64,000 bases of DNA from Schaalia sp. lx-260 (GTDB lineage: Bacteria; Actinomycetota; Actinomycetes; Actinomycetales; Actinomycetaceae): NCBI RefSeq assembly GCF_021083645.1, contig NZ_JAJNRQ010000001.1, positions 310,001 through 374,000 on the forward strand, read 5' to 3'. Below are positions 45,493 through 56,428 of the stretch, in pieces; positions within the stretch are counted from its first letter, which is position 1, and every line of letters starts with the position of its first letter. The notes below the pieces were generated by a model that made no database searches, had not been told where the DNA came from, and saw only the letters and a program-made list of their open reading frames with translations. Made by a program: the position numbers and the translations under genes.

Positions 45493-48400
45493 ACCACTCG
45501 ATAGTTAATATGCGCGAGGCGCATCCTTTCACAGGAGACTCTTCTTTAACTGCTAAAAAGGTACAGGTCCTTGCTACACCACAGGGAGAAAAATTTTACC
45601 CACCTACTTGTGAACAAGCCAAAGTTATTGAATCAGAAACGCTTCCTCTGCTCGTTGTTGCTGGTGCTGGAGCAGGGAAAACCACAACAATGTCTATGCG
45701 AGTGCTATGGCTTATTGCAAATAAAGGTTTCGCGCCAGAGAGTATTCTTGGTCTGACATTTTCGCGTAAATCTGCAGGTGAACTCGGGTATAAAATGCGC
45801 CAAGATTTGCAGAATTTTATTGCGAATACAGGATATTCCATTGAAGGCGAACCGATCGCTGCCACTTACAATTCTTTCGCACAAAATATTGTTCGAGAAC
45901 ACGGTATGCATATCCATCTGGACCCTGATTTGCAGCTTATCGGTAGTGCGCGAGCCTGCGAAATCATGACACATATTGTGGAGTCATGGCAGGATGATTT
46001 ACCGGAGGACATGGCTCTATCGGTCATAGTGAATAAAACTCTGCAACTTTCAGGGCAAATAGCAGACCACAACCTCAGCGTTGAATCAGCAAGAAAAGAA
46101 TTGGAATACCTCAACGATGATTTTGCTGAGATTTCACCAAAGCCTAGCGATCCTCTCAAAAAAATTCTGTCAGTCAATCGTGCGCGTCTACAGTTGCTTG
46201 ATTTCGTTGAAGCATACGCCGCCTATAAACGCGAAGAAGGACTGATTGATTTTTCCGATCAGTTACTTCTTGCAACTCAAATTGTGCATAAAGCCCCTGA
46301 AGTAGTTCAATCATTACGCCAAGAATACCGCGCAGTACTCTTGGATGAATTTCAAGATACTTCAGTTGTACAGATGGAACTTTTATCCACAATTTTTCAC
46401 GATCATCCTGTGACAGCTGTCGGGGACCCGAACCAGGCCATTTACGGGTGGCGTGGGGCTTCTGCATCCTCATTAGAATCTTTTCTTCACCGATTCCACA
46501 CAGGTACCCCCCATATGGAAAGCCAATCTTTGACACTATCAACAGCTTGGCGTAACAGCAGGCAGATTCTCGTTGCAGCAAATGCGATTGCCCAGCCACT
46601 GCGCAATCACTCTACCTATGCAAAATCACCTATTTTGAATCCTCAACCTCAGGCAGAAAACGGCACTGTAACTCTGACATACCCGCTTGAACGTGAAAAA
46701 CAAATACAAGACCTCGTTGATTTTGTGAAAAAAGTTCACCATCCTTTGCCTCCCTCAGATCGGCACGATAATCGACGGTGGACTTCAACAGCAATATTGT
46801 GTCGGCGTAGACGCGATATTCCTGAAATAGCTCGCGCACTTCGTGATGAAGGAATCTCCACCTATGTTTTCGGTTTAGGCGGTTTACTTTCTGAACCAGC
46901 AGTACGGGATGTGCGTGCAGCACTGGAGCTGAGCGCAGATGTAGGGGCTTCCCGATGGATTATGCGTTTGCTTGCTGCACGCGATATCGGCACATCAGAT
47001 ATTGCCGTATTACACGCCTATGCGCGTGAACTTGCTCGTCAGCGCGATCCTGAAGCTGAACATGTGAACGTATTCCTCTTGGACGCCATTGATAATGTTC
47101 CCCCCGTGGGATGGTGCAAAGATAGCCGTGGACCACGCTTTACTCAAGCAGCACATACGCGGGTACGCATACTCGGACAGCAATTAAGGAAAATACGTGA
47201 AGGTAATGGTCGTAGTCTCACTGAACAAGTAGAACGTGCCATCCGCATACTTGGAATGACAGAAGACCTCATTGCTGATCCCCTGCAAAATAATGGGCGT
47301 GAAGCCTTGGATGCTTTTGTTGACACAGCATTGAAATATGAAACAGAAGTACCTTATGCGCATATGCGTGGTTTCTTGTCATGGCTGGAAATAGCAGAAG
47401 AAGAAGAAAACGGCTTGGAAATGCCTTCGACTGTTCCCGAGGAGAAAGCCGTTCACATATTGACCGTGCATGCAGCAAAAGGGCTGGAATGGGATTCGGT
47501 GGCTGTGGCTTCTCTCGTGGATTCTTTATTTCCTGAGCATCGTTCAAGAACCTCTGTACCTTGGACTGATAATCCACCAAAGAACAATGGGTGGCTGATG
47601 AAACATGAGGAACTTCCTGCCCCATTACGAGGCGACTACAAGGACTTACCTTCACTGTGCGAACATGAAGAAACAGAAAGCATGTCCGCATACTTCAGTG
47701 AAAAAGTCCGTGAAGTACAAGCGAGTAATAGCAGAGCCACAGAATCATCTGTTTTTAAGCAGCACCTAGAATCTGAAGTATTACCAGCTTTTGGTGCCCA
47801 CGCGGAACGTGAAGAACGGCGTTTAGCGTATGTTGCTTTTACACGGGCACGAACACATATGTTCCTAACAGGATCATGGATGGGCTATGGGAAACAACCA
47901 CGTTATCCTTCCCGTTACCTTATGGAAGCTCAAGCAGAGTTGCTGAGCGCATTTCGACAAAAACACGACGAAAGCTCACCGTGGATTGCGCAGATTACAC
48001 AGCTACCCGTAAAAACGAATGAATACGATAATGACATACGTGAGGAAGCAACGAGTTTAGAAAATGCTGGCCCCTTACCCTCAGGAAATAACAGTGAGAC
48101 CAGTACGCACAAGGGCACATGTGAAACATTACTGGCTGCAGCGCCTGAAAACATTCGCGCCGACTACGCGCAAGCATGTGAGCAACGCGAACACATTACT
48201 GTAGGTCTGACAAGCCAAGAACAACAAGAATCCTTAGATAGGCTCACACAACATGTAACCCACTATCCCAATGAGGATGACATCCGTGCAACAATGACTG
48301 AACCTCATATCAAACTTTTTCCACCAGAAGCAGGTCGAAGTCGTCACGACACTGCTCAAGCTGCGCAACGAGTGTACGAACATATGGAGCGCACACATAT

Positions 48401-49367
48401 ACGGCAAGAAAAAGATCTTCTGATGACACTACGTTTGCGTGAAGAAAAACTTAAAGAAGCGTTACGAATGTCAAATGAACAAGAAATGCGTAGAGCCTTA
48501 ATAGGAATAATTCCCCTACCAGTTAATGAAGGGCCTGTTATTAGTACGCATTCAGAAAATGAGGAGCAAACACTCCAGATAGAAAATGACTCTTTCATTC
48601 AGTATGTCAGCGAAAGTTTAGAACTGACACAAGATACGCGCGCATTACTTGAAGAACGGCAATATCAAGCTGAGCAAAGAAAACAGAACCTTCTTCCAAT
48701 TCATCAGGTCGCGGCAACACGACTGTCCGCATTAACCACAGACCCTGAAAAATTTGCTCGAATGTTACGCAGACCGATCCCCACAGAACCAATATCGAGT
48801 GCGACTTTAGGAACTATTTTCCACAAATGGGTGGAAAAACAGTTAAGAGTATCAAGTGCACTTTTATGGGATGAAGCTTTACCCGAAGCGGAATCTTTAA
48901 GTGAAAAAGAACGGGAAAAACTTGAACGCCTGCAAAAACATTGGAAAAAATTAGATATTTTAATAGACCGTAATCCGGTGGCTGTCGAAGAACCTTTTTC
49001 CATCGAAATTGCAGGTATATCAGTACACGGTCGAATGGATGCTGTCCTGCGGGATCGTAATGGTCATGACATGGTTATTGACTGGAAAACAGGACGACCT
49101 GTTGGGCCAAAAACCCCGCCTGAACATCTCATGGAATACGTCTTACAACTACGCCTGTACCGTAAAGCATGGGCGAGACGCCAAAGAAAAACAGAAAAAC
49201 AAGTGGAAGCCTGTATTGCATTCTTAGACGGTCCACGCGTGTTTTCTTTGCAAGAACTGGAACAATTCCTTGGCTCATATGCGCATACCAGCATTGAAGA
49301 AATGGTTTCCACAGTATTTGGTCAAAACACAAAAACAGGCACCTTCAAAGAAAACGACAATGAGTAG
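45489..49367 (+). CDS. adnB: AdnB-type helicase-nuclease subunit
   Basis: This 1292-residue protein is the motor subunit AdnB of the break-resecting complex. Intact helicase motifs are visible: AGAGAGKTTTMSMRVL (Lys64), LTFSRKSAGELGYKM, VLLDEFQDTSVVQ, VGDPNQAIYGWRGA, HAAKGLEWDSVAVA and YVAFTRARTH. A C-terminal PD-(D/E)XK nuclease follows (MVIDWKTGRPVGP near residue 1195, then LQLRLYRKAWARR). It is longer than the roughly 1100 residues usual for AdnB: a charged, Glu/Gln-rich stretch separates motor and nuclease (about residues 800-1070). It starts within adnA and is translationally coupled. Confidence 0.9.
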   Translation: MNHSIVNMREAHPFTGDSSLTAKKVQVLATPQGEKFYPPTCEQAKVIESETLPLLVVAGAGAGKTTTMSMRVLWLIANKGFAPESILGLTFSRKSAGELGYKMRQDLQNFIANTGYSIEGEPIAATYNSFAQNIVREHGMHIHLDPDLQLIGSARACEIMTHIVESWQDDLPEDMALSVIVNKTLQLSGQIADHNLSVESARKELEYLNDDFAEISPKPSDPLKKILSVNRARLQLLDFVEAYAAYKREEGLIDFSDQLLLATQIVHKAPEVVQSLRQEYRAVLLDEFQDTSVVQMELLSTIFHDHPVTAVGDPNQAIYGWRGASASSLESFLHRFHTGTPHMESQSLTLSTAWRNSRQILVAANAIAQPLRNHSTYAKSPILNPQPQAENGTVTLTYPLEREKQIQDLVDFVKKVHHPLPPSDRHDNRRWTSTAILCRRRRDIPEIARALRDEGISTYVFGLGGLLSEPAVRDVRAALELSADVGASRWIMRLLAARDIGTSDIAVLHAYARELARQRDPEAEHVNVFLLDAIDNVPPVGWCKDSRGPRFTQAAHTRVRILGQQLRKIREGNGRSLTEQVERAIRILGMTEDLIADPLQNNGREALDAFVDTALKYETEVPYAHMRGFLSWLEIAEEEENGLEMPSTVPEEKAVHILTVHAAKGLEWDSVAVASLVDSLFPEHRSRTSVPWTDNPPKNNGWLMKHEELPAPLRGDYKDLPSLCEHEETESMSAYFSEKVREVQASNSRATESSVFKQHLESEVLPAFGAHAEREERRLAYVAFTRARTHMFLTGSWMGYGKQPRYPSRYLMEAQAELLSAFRQKHDESSPWIAQITQLPVKTNEYDNDIREEATSLENAGPLPSGNNSETSTHKGTCETLLAAAPENIRADYAQACEQREHITVGLTSQEQQESLDRLTQHVTHYPNEDDIRATMTEPHIKLFPPEAGRSRHDTAQAAQRVYEHMERTHIRQEKDLLMTLRLREEKLKEALRMSNEQEMRRALIGIIPLPVNEGPVISTHSENEEQTLQIENDSFIQYVSESLELTQDTRALLEERQYQAEQRKQNLLPIHQVAATRLSALTTDPEKFARMLRRPIPTEPISSATLGTIFHKWVEKQLRVSSALLWDEALPEAESLSEKEREKLERLQKHWKKLDILIDRNPVAVEEPFSIEIAGISVHGRMDAVLRDRNGHDMVIDWKTGRPVGPKTPPEHLMEYVLQLRLYRKAWARRQRKTEKQVEACIAFLDGPRVFSLQELEQFLGSYAHTSIEEMVSTVFGQNTKTGTFKENDNE

Positions 49368-49543
49368 GACAACAGGCAGCACGCGCGCGCTCTACACATG
49401 CACGCATAAGCACGGCTGCCTATCCACCCTCGGCTTTATCCAGTCCGTGCGCTCTACACATACGTAGGAAAGGGGTGTTAGGTACCTTAACAAACGATGT
49501 ATATGACGCAGGTGCATAACCTATCCGTTTATCTGTACGACCA

Positions 49544-50809
49544 CTATGACCTGTTATCGGAAAGGAACTCAAGCCTGACAGTAGGCAGATCGTCACTATC
49601 AACTACATCGTCACTATCCGATGCACTGCTATATGACTTACCCGAACTTACAAAGAGCGCTTCGTTATCTGCGGAAATAGGAGAAATCTTATCTGTGTCA
49701 GAAAGCAAACGAGGATCAACGAAAGGAGCCGTATCTGCAGAATCATCAGGTAAATAAGTATCAACATCTTGCAAAAGATGAGCGCTCGAATGAATAACCT
49801 GATGTACCTGCGGTTCCTGTGCCTGTGCAGACTCATCCGTTGCACTGGAAGGAACTAACGCAGTAGGGGAAGGACGACGATTCACTAGCTGCTCATCACC
49901 AAGATCATCAGCTAACTCACGTATCATCTTTTCTGCATCACGCTGAATATCACGATCTTCAGCATGAACACCGTGAACAAACCAGCGAACCAACGCCAAT
50001 TCAGATACCAGCTGGGCGCGAGTAAATAAATGCAAATCAGGTGTTGACCGCTCCATAGCATACGCTTCACGGAAACGATCCAAGAAACCATCACTTGCTT
50101 GAGCGAGCACCCAGGCAATATCTGTAGCAGGATCGCCCACATGCGCCCCATGAAAACCAGATAAAGCAATAACAGAACCACGGTCCACGCTAATAGAACG
50201 TAACTGCAAATCCGCATGCAACGGCACAGTGGAAAAACGCCACAAAGACACATCCTCTAAAGCGGCTTCCCATCGGCTCCACAAATTTGACGGCAATAAA
50301 GTAGATTGAGCAGCCTCATCAAGAATCGCCACATGACGACGACGACATTCCTGCGCGTCATATACGGGCAAACCAGCACCCGTATACGCTAAAGCAGATA
50401 AATTGTGAAGGGAAGCTAACGCGCGTCCCAACGAAGCGGGCAGTAAATGCTCATCATCAAAATCAGATTCTTCAAGGAAACGCCCACCAAGATCTTTATG
50501 AACAAGGACTCGGTCCCCTTCAGGAGTCACCGTAGAACCCGCAGGACGCGGCACATCAAAAGAAATTTTACGGTAATCATAAGCCTGTCCCAGGCGATGA
50601 AGAACTGTGGACTGTGAATGTAAATCCAAGCCGCCAATAGTGTCATGAGGGCACGTAACAAGCCACTTATCACCGCGCGTATCAACAATGCCAGTCACAG
50701 AGACAACGTCATCACTATAAGAAGGAGGGCGAATAGCGACAACTTTCAGACCAGGGACAGCTACTGTGGCAAGTGCGGCTAATTCAAAAGGGCTCTTTGT
50801 GCGACTCAC
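49544..50809 (-). CDS. Phosphotransferase-fold (APH/maltokinase-like) protein
   Basis: This 421-residue protein resembles aminoglycoside-phosphotransferase-fold enzymes found next to AdnAB or nudC in actinobacteria. The first 300 residues contain SPFELAALATVAVPGLK, LGRALASLHNLSAL (before the catalytic loop), PLHADLQLRSISVD in place of the usual H-G-D-x3-N-x-L, and GFHGAHVGDPATDIAWVL (usual D-x-D of the metal loop altered). The substituted catalytic positions make kinase activity doubtful. The last 130 residues are an acidic, Ser/Asp-rich disordered tail. The GTG at 50809 is preferred because homology starts there; TACGGT six bases before it suggests a leaderless message. Confidence 0.75.
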   Translation of the reverse strand: MSRTKSPFELAALATVAVPGLKVVAIRPPSYSDDVVSVTGIVDTRGDKWLVTCPHDTIGGLDLHSQSTVLHRLGQAYDYRKISFDVPRPAGSTVTPEGDRVLVHKDLGGRFLEESDFDDEHLLPASLGRALASLHNLSALAYTGAGLPVYDAQECRRRHVAILDEAAQSTLLPSNLWSRWEAALEDVSLWRFSTVPLHADLQLRSISVDRGSVIALSGFHGAHVGDPATDIAWVLAQASDGFLDRFREAYAMERSTPDLHLFTRAQLVSELALVRWFVHGVHAEDRDIQRDAEKMIRELADDLGDEQLVNRRPSPTALVPSSATDESAQAQEPQVHQVIHSSAHLLQDVDTYLPDDSADTAPFVDPRLLSDTDKISPISADNEALFVSSGKSYSSASDSDDVVDSDDLPTVRLEFLSDNRS

Positions 50810-50815
50810 ACATCC

Positions 50816-50821
50816 ACCGTA
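50816..50821 (-). promoter_or_regulatory. Candidate -10 hexamer of a leaderless phosphotransferase-fold gene transcript
   Basis: TACGGT on the minus strand ends six bases before the GTG start. GGTGG overlaps the same spot and could act as a weak ribosome-binding site instead. Confidence 0.35.
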
Positions 50822-50966
50822 CCGCTCAACACATGAATAAATGCGCATCACGGCCGCGTAGTTGCAGATTAAGCGACAAAAAGACGGTACAAGGCAATGA
50901 AAGAAAATGCGTATTGATTTCGTCACTCATCGACAGATAAAGTCCGAATACTGGAAGGTAATATGA

Positions 50967-52358
<1,392 letters not shown>

Positions 52359-52373
52359 TAGTCAAAAGCGCAA

Positions 52374-52410
52374 CAAAGAGGGCAGGGCCACATGGGTCCT
52401 GTCCTCTTTG
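52374..52410 (+). terminator. Terminator of gdhA
   Basis: CAAAGAGGGCAGGGCC pairs with GGTCCTGTCCTCTTTG (16 bp with two G-U pairs) around a five-base loop, 16 bases after the gdhA stop. Only ATATT follows rather than a U-run. Confidence 0.65.
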
Positions 52411-52559
52411 ATATTGGAAAATAAACGCATAAGAAAACCGAGTAACACAAACAGCAGTATGAAGCGACTTTTACCGTCATAACCTTGAGAAAAGGTGTCA
52501 TAATTCCAACAAAATAGCTCAGAACCTCATTAATGCTCATCTAGGCGGCATATATCGAC

Positions 52560-52565
52560 TAGGCT
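52560..52565 (+). promoter_or_regulatory. Candidate -10 hexamer of a leaderless prfB transcript
   Basis: TAGGCT ends six bases before the prfB GTG, and the spacer GGCGAC is not a ribosome-binding site. Confidence 0.5.
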
Positions 52566-52571
52566 GGCGAC

Positions 52572-53702
52572 GTGGCAATTGAGTTTCCTGAAGAAATCCA
52601 GTCCCTACGTACAACGATGGGCAATATTCTCGCTGTTGTTCAGCCGGATAAAATGCGTGCGCGTATCGCTGAACTTTCTGATAAAGCAGCGGCACCTGAC
52701 CTGTGGGACGACCCTGCGCAAGCACAAGAAGTAACATCAGCGCTCAGCCATACTCAAAGTGAACTTGATCGTGTTGTGGCGATGACCTCACGTATTGATG
52801 ATCTGGAAGCCATGGTTGATATGGCCTCAGAAATCGCTTCAGAAGATACCGATGAAGCCCACGAAATACTCACCGAAGCCGAAAACGACCTCCTAAAACT
52901 ACGTGAGGACCTTTCTGATCTGGAAATTCGTACCCTTCTTGACGGTGAATATGACGAACGCAATGCTGTTGTCACTATTCGTTCAGGAGCAGGCGGCGTT
53001 GACGCGGCAGACTTTGCTGAAATATTGCTGCGCATGTACTTACGATGGGCTGAACGACACGGATACCCCACAAAAGTGATGGATACTTCCTACGCAGAAG
53101 AAGCCGGTCTAAAATCAGCAACTTTTGAAGTACAAGCCCCATATGCTTACGGAACTTTATCCGTTGAAGCTGGCACGCACCGCCTCGTCCGTATCAGTCC
53201 CTTCGACAATCAAGGACGCCGCCAAACATCATTTGCAGCGGTGGAAGTTATCCCCTTAATTGAATCAACCGATCATATTGAGATCCCTGAAAACGAGCTG
53301 AAAGTGGACGTTTTCCGCTCATCAGGTCCCGGCGGACAGTCAGTGAATACAACTGACTCAGCGGTGCGTATGACTCACATTCCTACGGGAATCGTTGTTT
53401 CGATGCAGGATGAAAAATCTCAGATCCAAAACCGTGCAGCCGCGCTCCGCGTATTGCAATCACGATTGCTGATGCGCCGCCATGAAGAAGAGCAAGCAAT
53501 GAAAAAAGAGCTTGCTGGCGATGTGAAAGCATCATGGGGCGACCAAATGCGTTCCTACGTATTGCAGCCCTACCAGATGGTGAAAGACCTACGAACGGAA
53601 CATGAGTCGGGGAATCCGCAAAATGTTTTCGATGGGGATATTGATGGTTTTATCAATGCTGGTATTCGTTGGCGTAAAAACCAAAACGATGAGGAAGCCT
53701 AA
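52572..53702 (+). CDS. prfB: Peptide chain release factor 2
   Basis: RF2 ends translation at UAA and UGA. The 376-residue protein has the stop-codon recognition loop [14 protein letters not shown] (SPF) and the catalytic loop [20 protein letters not shown] with GGQ. The reading frame is continuous from the GTG, with no UGA and slippery site near codon 25, so the autoregulatory +1 frameshift of many bacteria is absent. The order prfB-ftsE-ftsX-smpB is standard in actinobacteria. The start has no ribosome-binding site and a -10-like hexamer six bases upstream. Confidence 0.95.
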   Translation: MAIEFPEEIQSLRTTMGNILAVVQPDKMRARIAELSDKAAAPDLWDDPAQAQEVTSALSHTQSELDRVVAMTSRIDDLEAMVDMASEIASEDTDEAHEILTEAENDLLKLREDLSDLEIRTLLDGEYDERNAVVTIRSGAGGVDAADFAEILLRMYLRWAERHGYPTKVMDTSYAEEAGLKSATFEVQAPYAYGTLSVEAGTHRLVRISPFDNQGRRQTSFAAVEVIPLIESTDHIEIPENELKVDVFRSSGPGGQSVNTTDSAVRMTHIPTGIVVSMQDEKSQIQNRAAALRVLQSRLLMRRHEEEQAMKKELAGDVKASWGDQMRSYVLQPYQMVKDLRTEHESGNPQNVFDGDIDGFINAGIRWRKNQNDEEA

Positions 53703-53719
53703 ATAAGGTTCCTTCTGAT

Positions 53720-53770
53720 GAGGGCGGGGCTATCTGCAATTGAGTGGCAGAGGCTTTCGCCCTTTCATTT
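53720..53770 (+). terminator. Terminator of prfB
   Basis: AGGGCG (53721-53726) pairs with CGCCCT (53758-53763); an inner CTGC/GCAG stem adds to it, and TTCATTT follows. It separates prfB from ftsEX. Confidence 0.6.
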
Positions 53771-53892
53771 ACGGCGAGGTGAAAAACTGAGCACCCATTG
53801 CGCTTGCCGCATGGAACACTATGTGACTTAATAGTGCGCGATATTGTTGGGAATAAAGCGTGTCTCCTGATGCAAGGAATTGATATGGCCTT

Positions 53893-53898
53893 TAGGCT
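53893..53898 (+). promoter_or_regulatory. Candidate -10 hexamer upstream of ftsE
   Basis: TAGGCT, identical to the prfB hexamer, lies ten bases before an eight-codon leader reading frame that ends in an ATGA overlap with ftsE (see findings). A start of transcription near 53905 would be expected. Confidence 0.4.
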
Positions 53899-53931
53899 AG
53901 ATGGGACCATGACCCCGACACGGATGGCGAC

Positions 53932-54621
53932 ATGATTCGTTTTGACGATGTTTCTATGGTGTACGCCAAAGGCGCGCGCCCAGCACTTGACCACGTTTCT
54001 TTAGAAGTAGAGCGTGGAGATTTTGTTTTCCTCGTTGGAAAATCAGGTTCCGGTAAATCAACTTTCCTGCAGCTTGTGATGCGTGAAATTCAAGCAACAT
54101 CTGGTCATGTATGGGTTCTCGGGCAGGACGTAGGAGCATTATCACGCTGGTCCGTGCCTAAACTTCGCCGACAAGTAGGGACAGTATTCCAAGATTTCCG
54201 CTTGTTACCTTCGAAATCTGTGTACGAAAATGTCGCATTAGCTATGCAAGTAATCGGTAAATCACGGCGTGCAATTGAAACAGCGGTGCCAGATGTCCTT
54301 GACTTGGTTGGGCTTAAAGGAAAAGAACACCGTCTGCCACATGAACTTTCTGGCGGTGAAGAACAACGTGTCGCAATTGCGCGAGCAATGGTGAATCGCC
54401 CAGAGCTTTTACTAGCAGACGAGCCAACAGGTAACCTTGATCCAGACACTTCTTTAGGGATTATGCGCCTTTTGGATCGTATTAACCGAGCAGGTACCAC
54501 TGTTGTTATGGCAACACACGATGCGGCGATCGTGAACCAAATGCGTAAACGTGTTCTGGAACTTGATAGCGGTCACGTGGTTCGTGACCAGTCACGTGGT
54601 GTGTACGGCGAAGGAAAGTAA
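53932..54621 (+). CDS. ftsE: Cell division ATP-binding protein FtsE
   Basis: FtsE, with FtsX, forms an ABC-type complex at the septum that activates peptidoglycan hydrolases. The 229-residue ATPase has Walker [10 protein letters not shown], a signature [14 protein letters not shown] (usually LSGGEQQR), Walker [14 protein letters not shown] and the switch His in VMATHD. The N-terminus [19 protein letters not shown] is typical. No ribosome-binding site precedes the ATG; a short leader frame overlaps it instead. ftsX starts four bases after the stop. Confidence 0.95.
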   Translation: MIRFDDVSMVYAKGARPALDHVSLEVERGDFVFLVGKSGSGKSTFLQLVMREIQATSGHVWVLGQDVGALSRWSVPKLRRQVGTVFQDFRLLPSKSVYENVALAMQVIGKSRRAIETAVPDVLDLVGLKGKEHRLPHELSGGEEQRVAIARAMVNRPELLLADEPTGNLDPDTSLGIMRLLDRINRAGTTVVMATHDAAIVNQMRKRVLELDSGHVVRDQSRGVYGEGK

Positions 54622-54625
54622 ACTG

Positions 54626-55540
54626 ATGAAACTTCGTTTTATTCTGGCTGAGGTCGGTAAAGGACTTTCACGTAACCGCGCCATGAGTGTCGCAGTTGTT
54701 TTGGTGACTTTTGTTTCTTTGTTGTTCGTTGGCGTGGCGGGGCTTGCGCAAATGCAAGTGAGCCGAATGAAATCGCAGTGGTACGACAAAATTGAAGTGT
54801 CCATTTATATGTGTGCTTCCAATGATGAAATACCTGCATGTCAATCTACAGAAGCCACAGAGCAGCAAATTAGTGCTGTACGTAATCGTTTAGCCTCTGC
54901 TGATATCGCTCCTTTGGTGAAGGAAGTCTACGAAGAAACAAAAGAACAAGCTTTTGAGAATTTCACGCAGCTTTTTGGGGATACTTCAATTGGTCAGTGG
55001 ACAACGGTAGATATGATGCCGGTATCTTTCCGTATCAAACTTGTCGATCCGGAAAAGTATTCTGTCCTTCAACAGGAATTTTCAGGTAAACCAGGCGTGG
55101 CCGTTGTGAAAGATCAACGTGAAATTGTTGAGCCCCTGTTCAAAGTGATCGACAATGCGAAACTGATGTCCTTAGGTCTTGCAGCAGTGATGATTGTTGC
55201 TGCGGTTCTGTTGATTACGACAACGATTCGTTTGTCCGCGATGAGTCGTGAGCGTGAAACGTCGATTATGCGTCTGGTAGGTGCCTCTAGCTTATTTATT
55301 CAAGCTCCATTTATGATCGAAGGGGCGCTTGCCGCTATCTGCGGTGCCTTACTCGCAGTGGGAGCCTTGTTCGCAGGTGTGCATTTACTTGTGAAAGGTT
55401 GGCTGGCTCAAGTATTTGAGTGGACAAGTTTTATTGGCGTGCGTGAAGTGTGGATTATGGCTCCGGTTCTTATTGGTGCCGCCGTGCTTTTAGCTCTTTT
55501 TGCCTCAATGGTGTCTTTGGCTAAATACACAAAGATCTGA
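54626..55540 (+). CDS. ftsX: Cell division protein FtsX
   Basis: FtsX is the membrane partner of FtsE. The 304-residue protein has a cytoplasmic start (MKLRFILAEVGKGLSRNRAM), a first helix (SVAVVLVTFVSLLFVGVAGL), and an extracellular loop of about 120 residues for contact with cell-wall hydrolases. Three further helices follow (LGLAAVMIVAAVLLITTTI, IEGALAAICGALLAVGALFA, VLIGAAVLLALFASMVSL), with the loop SAMSRERETSIMRLVGAS between them. The ATG at 54626 follows AAGGAAAG; the longer in-frame reading from 54551 overlaps ftsE and lacks support. Confidence 0.94.
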   Translation: MKLRFILAEVGKGLSRNRAMSVAVVLVTFVSLLFVGVAGLAQMQVSRMKSQWYDKIEVSIYMCASNDEIPACQSTEATEQQISAVRNRLASADIAPLVKEVYEETKEQAFENFTQLFGDTSIGQWTTVDMMPVSFRIKLVDPEKYSVLQQEFSGKPGVAVVKDQREIVEPLFKVIDNAKLMSLGLAAVMIVAAVLLITTTIRLSAMSRERETSIMRLVGASSLFIQAPFMIEGALAAICGALLAVGALFAGVHLLVKGWLAQVFEWTSFIGVREVWIMAPVLIGAAVLLALFASMVSLAKYTKI

Positions 55541-55650
55541 GTGCAATCAGGGGAGCAGCGCCTAAGCTTTTATCTTCCGTCGGATATATGATGCGAGCGT
55601 ATAGATACTGCGTGGTGCTACACGATGAAAAAAAGAGGAGGTGATGAACT

Positions 55651-56178
55651 GTGCCGAAAGAATGGAAAAAACCAAAAATGACAGAGGCTGAGCGCCGTAA
55701 AGCTGCTTCTGATGCGAAAAAGACAATTGCGCGTCATAAAAAAGCGCGTCACGAGTACCTGATTGAGGACACATGGGAAGCGGGGCTGGTCCTTTCAGGA
55801 ACTGAAGTAAAAGCTTTACGTATGGGCCGCGCATCCTTGGTGGATTCATGGGTTGAAATCGCGCGAGGGGAAGCGTGGTTGTACGGTGCAAATATCCCAA
55901 TGTATGCGCAAGGGTCGTGGAATAACCATGCGCCTACACGTAAACGTAAATTGCTGCTTCACCGTACACAAATCGCTGAATTAGCGCAGAAAGTTCAAGC
56001 AAAAGGCTACACAATTGTTCCTTTGGAACTGTACTTCATTATGGGACGCGTTAAAGTGGAAATTGCTTTGGCTAAAGGCAAACAAGAATTTGATAAACGC
56101 CATGCATTACGCGAAGCGCAAGATAAACGTGAAGCAGAGCGCGCGATGCGTCGCTATGTTCGTCAAGCGCGGCACTGA
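55651..56178 (+). CDS. smpB: SsrA-binding protein
   Basis: SmpB brings tmRNA to stalled ribosomes. The 175-residue protein has the OB-fold core: IARHKKARHEYLIEDTWEAG, LSGTEVKALRMGRASLVDSW and GANIPMYAQGSWNNHAPTR (usually H-x-P-Y). The basic tail ends VRQARH. GAGGAGGTGA, close to the ideal ribosome-binding site, lies seven bases before the GTG. The ssrA gene itself is not downstream; SRP RNA follows instead. A weak hairpin GCCCA/TGGGC (56233-56247) with TATTT may end the message. Confidence 0.94.
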   Translation: MPKEWKKPKMTEAERRKAASDAKKTIARHKKARHEYLIEDTWEAGLVLSGTEVKALRMGRASLVDSWVEIARGEAWLYGANIPMYAQGSWNNHAPTRKRKLLLHRTQIAELAQKVQAKGYTIVPLELYFIMGRVKVEIALAKGKQEFDKRHALREAQDKREAERAMRRYVRQARH

Positions 56179-56315
56179 TTGTCTTATATTTGCCAGTATG
56201 TGCAGGACGTTCATCAGGTAATAGAAAGCGCTGCCCAGATTGTGGGCTATTTAGCTTGGCCGCTCATAGATACGCCCATTCGACGCAACGTGCCTAGGCG
56301 TGTACACTTCCTAGT

Positions 56316-56402
56316 GGTCCTCCGTGTGACGTTATCATCCGAACCTCCCCAGGGCTGGAAGGCAGCAAGGATAAGGGTGCGCTGACGGGTGCGCGGAGGA
56401 TC
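56316..56402 (+). ncRNA. ffs: Signal recognition particle RNA, small bacterial type
   Basis: The 87-base stretch folds into one long hairpin: its ends GGTCCTCCGTGTG and GTGCGCGGAGGATC are complementary, and the apical part holds CCAGGGCTGGAAGGCAGCAAGG, which matches the conserved Ffh-binding loop (usual form CAGGTCCGGAAGGAAGCAGC). TTTTCTTTTCTT directly after acts as terminator. The 4.5S-like RNA binds Ffh to target membrane proteins. Location near dnaX and recR is common. Ends are approximate. Confidence 0.93.
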
Positions 56403-56428
56403 TTTTCTTTTCTTAACCTTTGCTTCCC

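Noticed and set aside
49387-49461. Direct repeat GCGCTCTACACAT at 49387 and 49449 as a possible attachment site or CRISPR remnant
   Set aside because: Only two short copies in a 176-bp gap, without flanking integrase, cas genes or further units.
52572-52720. Programmed +1 frameshift in prfB
   Set aside because: The reading frame is uninterrupted and no internal UGA with a slippery CUU is found in the early codons.
56179-56315. tmRNA gene after smpB
   Set aside because: The 137 bases after smpB are too short and show no tRNA-like ends; the RNA that follows matches SRP RNA instead.
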